64,000 bases of DNA from Eumeta japonica (Eukaryota > Arthropoda > Insecta > Lepidoptera > Psychidae). Shown piece by piece: positions 58,331 to 64,000 of this stretch; within the stretch, counting starts at the first letter, position 1, and the number at the start of each line of letters is the position of its first letter. The position numbers and the translations under genes are program-made. The stretch lies in assembly GCA_005406025.1 (NCBI GenBank), contig BGZK01001576.1, positions 62,001-126,000 on the forward strand, in the 5' to 3' direction. A model generated the notes under the pieces. That model was not told the DNA's origin. It saw nothing but the letters and a program-made list of their open reading frames with translations, and made no database searches.

Positions 58331-60017
58331 CGATTTTCAGGACAGCGATATATTTTAATTCCTAAAAAAATATGTACACCATCTCGGGTGTACTTCAGTT
58401 TAAATCGTTCAAATGGATTAAGCTATTTTCAATAAACTGGTAAACATACGTAAACAAAAACATACGTGTCTAATGTAAAACCTCCCACTTTTTTATGATG
58501 AAAAAAATAGATTTATACAACAGACATCTATAGGGGATATTTATCGTATTCAAAACATAGCTCCTAATATTGGGTGGTTATTGTGAGGTAGTTTAACTCT
58601 ACGTATGTAGTAGATACATACAAAATCCCTACAAAGCATTCTGAAACGCTTCGCATTATGAGTCGTATGATTATCTGCTACAAACAAATCTGATTCCTCT
58701 CAACACAGCTACCCTCAGAACCCTATGAATAATGAAATCCTGTTGGATAATTAAATGATCTCACAAAACCTTAATTCCTTATTCGATTCGGTACGCAGAC
58801 TGTTCTCTGATATCTGAAACTTTAAGCCGTGAAATCAGATGGAGCGCGATTTGGTTTCGAGGTTTTGGCGAATTTAAATCAAATAGGTGTACTGAAGATA
58901 TCCCGTCTCTTGATTGCTACGAAAATTTAAGCACATAATTTTAACAACTGTCTTACCAAATAATATCTGTCTGGAGATTACTATTTTATTTTTATCATCA
59001 TGTACTCTTATGTCACATACACAAGTAATAAAATAAAAAGTAAGATTTTTTTTTATAAAGCGGAAAATTTGGTTTGCCGTAAAAGAGAAAAAAATTGAAA
59101 ATTCTAAAAGTGCATGCTGCTAAGTTTTTAATGTTAATAAAACGCAGAAATTGTAGAATAGTAATATATTTTAAAAACGGTACGAAAATTAAATTAAAAA
59201 AGTAAAAATAGAAGATTTAAAATTTAAAATTACCGCTCATTTTACTTACAGTGAAACTTGAGATATCTTAAGTAATACAGAAAAAAATTAAAGAAATATT
59301 CTTGAATACTAGGCTAAGTTTACTCATACAGTTAAGGATACTCAGAAATTTTTGTCCAAAACTCTTCGTTATTCTCAATATGTAATGTTTGTTGATTTTA
59401 AGGTTGTTATAAAAAAATTACTAATTTGAAACATTTCATATTAAATAGGCTTCTATTCGTCATAAATCCGGTTAAATAAAAAAAATAAATCAAGTAAATC
59501 TATAAACCCCATTCGAGCTAAGTCGTGAATCAATCCTTACAGATCAACTTCAGCGCAAGTGACGGCCCAAGCTATATTTTTCAAAGAGATTTGTTGCTAT
59601 AATTTTATATTGCGAGAGATTTGAAATGATTTGAAGTTTGACGAATAGAAATTTCTCTTGGTGTACTTTTTACACCAAATAACTAGATTTTATTATTCGT
59701 AAGAATGACTAAATTTGAGTAGGCTCATGATCTCTGTTGGCCGACTGTAATGCACAGCCGTGTTGCGGCGTTCAATAATTTTGTATATTCTCAATATTCA
59801 AACTGTGGAATATTTGGTTTTTATGCATTATCGACCCTAGAATTGGATAGTTTGCTAAATTACGAAAATATTATTAGTTTATGAACAGTTATAGTAGTGA
59901 TTGCGAACATTTACTTCTGTAATATGAAACTCGTGTAAAAGTTGTCACGTTACCAAATAAACAAAAGATAATGCAGATAGGGAATCGGATGTTAAAATAG
60001 ATTGTCTATTTATTTAC
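58331..60017. other. AT-rich unique DNA flanking the satellite
   Basis: No gene is seen. There is no satellite-like sequence before about 60018, so the array boundary is sharp. Confidence 0.5.
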
Positions 60018-63000
60018 ACATGCGTATTGGTATTTTTTGAGATGGGTAAAAAACCATTGAACTCGCGATACTGTTACCGTTACCGTGACCGTGACCGACA
60101 CCTCTGTGTATAAGCATGTACATATATTGTGTATATACGTACATGGATAAACATGCATGTTGACATTTTTTGAGATGGGTAAAACCATTGAACTCGTGAC
60201 ACTGTTACCGTTACCGTGACCGTGACCGACACCTCTTATTAAGCATGTACATATATTGTGTATATACGTACATGGATAAACATGCATGTTGACATTTTTG
60301 AGATGGGTAAAACCATTGAACTCGTGACACTATTACCGTACCGTGACCGTGACCGACACCTCTGTGTATAAGCATGTACATATTGTGTATATACGTACAT
60401 GGATAAACATGCATGTTGACATTTTTTTGAGATGGGTAAAACCATTGAACTCGTGACACTGTTACCGTTACCGTGACCGTGACCGACACCTCTGTGTATA
60501 AGCATGTACATATATTGTGTATATACGTACATGGATAAACATGCATCTTTGACATTTTTGAGATGGGTAAAACCATTGAACTCGTGACACTGTTACCGTT
60601 ACCGTGACCGTGACCGACACCTTTGGTATAAGCATGTACATATATTGTGTATATACGTACATGGATAAACATACATGTTGACATTTTTGAGATGGGTAAA
60701 ACCATTGAACTCGTGACACTGTTACCGTTACCGTGACCGTGACCGACACCTTCTGTGTATAAGCATGTACATATATTGTGTATATACGTACATGGATAAA
60801 CATGCATGTTGACATTTTTGAGATGGGTAAACCATTGAACTCGTGACACTGTTACCGTTACCGTGACCGTGACCGACACCTCTGTGTATAAGCATGTACA
60901 TATATTGTGTATATACGTACATGGATAAACATGCATGTTGACATTTTTGAGATGGGTAAAACCATTGAACTCGTGACACTGTTACCGTTACCGTGACCGT
61001 GACCGACACCTCTGTGTATAAGCATGTACACATATATTGTGTATATACGTACATGGATAAACATGCATGTTGACATTTTTTGAGATGGGTAAAACCATTG
61101 AACTCGTGACACTGTTACCGTTACCGTGACCGTGACCGACACCTCTGTATAAGCATGTATATTTTGTGTATACGTACATGGATAAACATGCATGTTGACA
61201 TTTTTGAGATGGGTAAAACCATTGAACTCGTGACACTGTTACCGTTACCGTGACCGTGACCGACACCTCTGTGTATAAGCATGTACATATTTTGTGTATA
61301 TACGTACATGGATAAACATGCATGTTGACATTTTGAGATGGGTAAAACCATTGAACTCGTGACACTGTTACCGTTACCGTGACCGTGACCGACACCTCTG
61401 TGTATAAGCATGTACATATTTTGTGTATATACGTACATGGATAAACATGCATGTTGACATTTTTGAGATGGGTAAAACCATTGAACTCGTGACACTGTTA
61501 CGTTACCGTGACCGTGACCGACACCTCTGTGTATAAGCATGTACATATATTGTGTATATACGTACATGGATAAACATGCATGTTGACATTTTTTGAGATG
61601 GGTAAAACCATTGAACTCGTGACACTGTTACCGTTACCGTGACCGTGACCGACACCTCTGTGTATAAGCATGTACATATATTGTGTATATACGTACATGG
61701 ATAAACATGCATGTTGACATTTTTTGAGATGGGTAAAACCATTGAACTCGTGACACTGTTACCGTTACCGTGACCGTGACCGACACCTCTGTGTATAAGC
61801 ATGTACATATTTTGTGTATATACGTACATGGATAAACATGCATGTTGACATTTTTTGAGATGGGTAAAACCATTGAACTCGTGACACTGTTACCGTTACC
61901 GTGACCGTAACCGACACCTCTGTATAAGCATGTACATATTTTGTGTATATACGTACATGGATAAACATGTATGTTGACATTTTTGAGATGGGTAAAACCA
62001 TTGAACTCGTGACACTGTTACCGTTACCGTGACCGTGACCGACACCTCTGTGTATAAGCATGTACATATTTTGTGTATATACGTACATGGATAAACATGC
62101 ATGTTGACATTTTTTGAGATGGGTAAAACCATTGAACTCGTGACACTGTTACCGTTACCGTGACCGTGACCGACACCTCTGTGTATAAGCATGTACATAT
62201 ATTGTGTATATACGTACATGGATAAACATGCATGTTGACATTTTTTGAGATGGGTAAAACCATTGAACTCGTGACACTGTTACCGTTACCGTGACCGTGA
62301 CCGACACCTCTGTGTATAAGCATGTACATATATTGTGTATACGTACATGGATAAACATGCATGTTGACATTTTTTGAGATGGGTAAAACCATTGAACTCG
62401 TGACACTGTTACCGTTACCGTGACCGTGACCGACACCTCTGTGTATAAGCATGTACATATATTGTGTATATACGTACATGGATAAACATGCATGTTGACA
62501 TTTTTGAGATGGGTAAAACCATTGAACTCGTGACACTGTTACCGTTACCGTGACCGTGACCGACACCTCTGTGTATAAGCATGTACATATATTGTGTATA
62601 TACGTACATGGATAAACATGCATGTTGACATTTTTGAGATGGGTAAAACCATTGAACTCGTGACACTGTTACCGTTACCGTGACCGTGACCGACACCTCT
62701 GTATAAGCATGTACATATATTGTGTATATACGTACATGGATAAACATGCATGTTGACATTTTTGAGATGGTAAAACCATTGAACTCGTGACACTGTTACC
62801 GTTACCGTGACCGTGACCGACACCTCTGTGTATAAGCATGTACATATATTGTGTATATACGTACATGGATAAACATGCATGTTGACATTTTTGAGATGGG
62901 TAAAACCATTGAACTCGTGACACTGTTACCGTTACCGTGACCGTGACCGACACCTCTGTGTATAAGCATGTACATATATTGTGTATATACGTACATGGAT

Positions 63001-64000
63001 AAACATGCATGTTGACATTTTTGAGATGGGTAAAACCATTGAACTCGTGACACTGTTACCGTTACCGTGACCGTGACCGACACCTCTGTGTATAAGCATG
63101 TACATATATTGTGTATATACGTACATGGATAAACATGCATGTTGACATTTTTGAGATGGGTAAAACCATTGAACTCGTGACACTGTTACCGTTACCGTGA
63201 CCGTGACCGACACCTCTGTGTATAAGCATGTACATATTTGTGTATATACGTACATGGATAAACATGCATGTTGACATTTTTGAGATGGGTAAAACCATTG
63301 AACTCGTGACACTGTTACCGTTACCGTGACCGTGACCGACACCTCTGTGTATAAGCATGTACATATATTGTGTATATACGTACATGGATAAACATGCATG
63401 TTGACATTTTTGAGATGGGTAAAACCATTGAACTCGTGACACTGTTACCGTTACCGTGACCGTGACCGACACCTCTGTGTATAAGCATGTACATATTTTG
63501 TGTATATACGTACATGGATAAACATGCATGTTGACATTTTTGAGATGGGTAAAACCATTGAACTCGTGACACTGTTACCGTTACCGTGACCGTGACCGAC
63601 ACCTCTGGTATAAGCATGTACATATTTTGTGTATATACGTACATGGATAAACATGCATGTTGACATTTTTGAGATGGGTAAAACCATTGAACTCGTGACA
63701 CTGTTACCGTTACCGTGACCGTGACCGACACCTCTGTTATATAAGCATGTACATATTTTGTGTATATACGTACATGGATAAACATGCATGTTGACATTTT
63801 TGAGATGGGTAAAACCATTGAACTCGTGACACTGTTACCGTTACCGTGACCGTGACCGACACCTCTGTGTATAAGCATGTACATATATTGTGTATATACG
63901 TACATGGATAAACATGCATGTTGACATTTTTGAGATGGGTAAAACCATTGAACTCGTGACACTGTTACCGTTACCGTGACCGTGACCGACACCTCTGTGT
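60018..64000. repeat. Satellite array, ~130-bp monomer, ~30 copies, runs off window end
   Basis: Monomers recur at about 130-base intervals (for example, TGTTGACATTTTTGAGATGG starts near 60159, 60288 and 60416). Each holds TTGAACTCGTGACACTG, the hexameric run GTTACC x2 then GTGACC x2 then GACACC, a CATGTACATATA...TATATACGTACATG dyad and the palindrome ACATGCATGT, and about six CpG sites. Copies are nearly identical, differing mostly by 1-3 base indels and T-run length. The first copy (60018-60110, AAAAAACC and CGCGATACTG variants) is the most diverged, as expected at an array edge. Because 130 is not a multiple of three and two of three minus-strand frames lack stops, the array gives long overlapping minus-strand ORFs. 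These are artefacts. Confidence 0.97.

Noticed and set aside
58584..58600. let-7-like word TGAGGTAGT
   Set aside because: The match stops after nine bases and there is no complementary arm.
60006..63992. More than twenty overlapping minus-strand ORFs of 60-241 codons with a repeating HVYPCTYIHNICTC...SVTVTVTVTVSR product
   Set aside because: They are readings of the 130-bp satellite. The monomer length is not a multiple of three, two of three minus-strand frames lack stops, and indels shift frames at random. There is no consistent start, end or codon bias.
60018..64000. CRISPR-like array
   Set aside because: The whole monomer is repeated with no unique spacers, and the host is a eukaryote.
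1..64000. Mitochondrial or bacterial (for example Wolbachia) insertion
   Set aside because: I found no stretch with mitochondrial gene motifs, rRNA-like sequence or bacterial operon structure.

Overview
The window looks like nuclear DNA of a moth or butterfly (Lepidoptera). It is AT-rich, has no long open reading frame outside a satellite array, and carries decayed copies of repeats I know from lepidopteran genomes. These include an APE-type non-LTR retrotransposon whose C-terminus reads MCGVSLKDRCRNSDVRERC, a non-coding repeat bounded by TTTAGGGTTCCGTACC and GCACTTGNCCGGTTTTTT, and Helitron-like ends of the form CGCGGGTGGAGCCGCGGGC...CTAGT. The assignment rests on recalled family signatures, not on a search. 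I found no intact protein-coding gene, no rRNA gene, no functional tRNA gene and no CRISPR array. The window is best read as a gene desert or the inside of a very large intron.

Layout. Positions 1-39000 are mostly AT-rich unique DNA. They are punctuated every 2-8 kb by 100-450 bp blocks of clearly higher GC (near 4.4, 6.3, 10.3, 14.8, 17.0, 21.5, 24.1, 25.9, 27.9, 32.0, 33.3 and 37.0 kb), which I treat as candidate conserved non-coding elements. Between them lie small transposon remnants: tRNA-like SINE heads (0.84 and 14.4 kb), a LINE tail (15.6-15.95 kb), a nearly complete fold-back element (16.13-16.74 kb), a second fold-back MITE (26.63-26.94 kb), and several purine-rich arrays that end in a common cap.

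Positions 39080-42670 are a transposon graveyard. On the minus strand there is a decayed frame of unknown origin followed by an endonuclease-reverse transcriptase retrotransposon in pieces. On the plus strand there is the tail of a second LINE family. Positions 43-60 kb return to AT-rich DNA with further repeats: a decayed ~100 bp tandem array at 45.1 kb, the TTTAGGGTTCC element at 46.85-47.44 kb, and a Jockey-like reverse transcriptase fragment at 55.1-55.6 kb. GC-rich blocks occur here at 49.5, 51.4, 52.1 and 57.0 kb.

From 60018 to the window end at 64000 there is one young satellite array of about 30 head-to-tail copies of a ~130 bp monomer. It continues beyond the window and dominates any ORF prediction on the minus strand. 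The strongest leads are this array and the clustering of its variants, the 16.1 kb fold-back element, the capped purine-array family, and the decayed minus-strand frame at 39.1-39.75 kb. None is a demonstrated new biological system.
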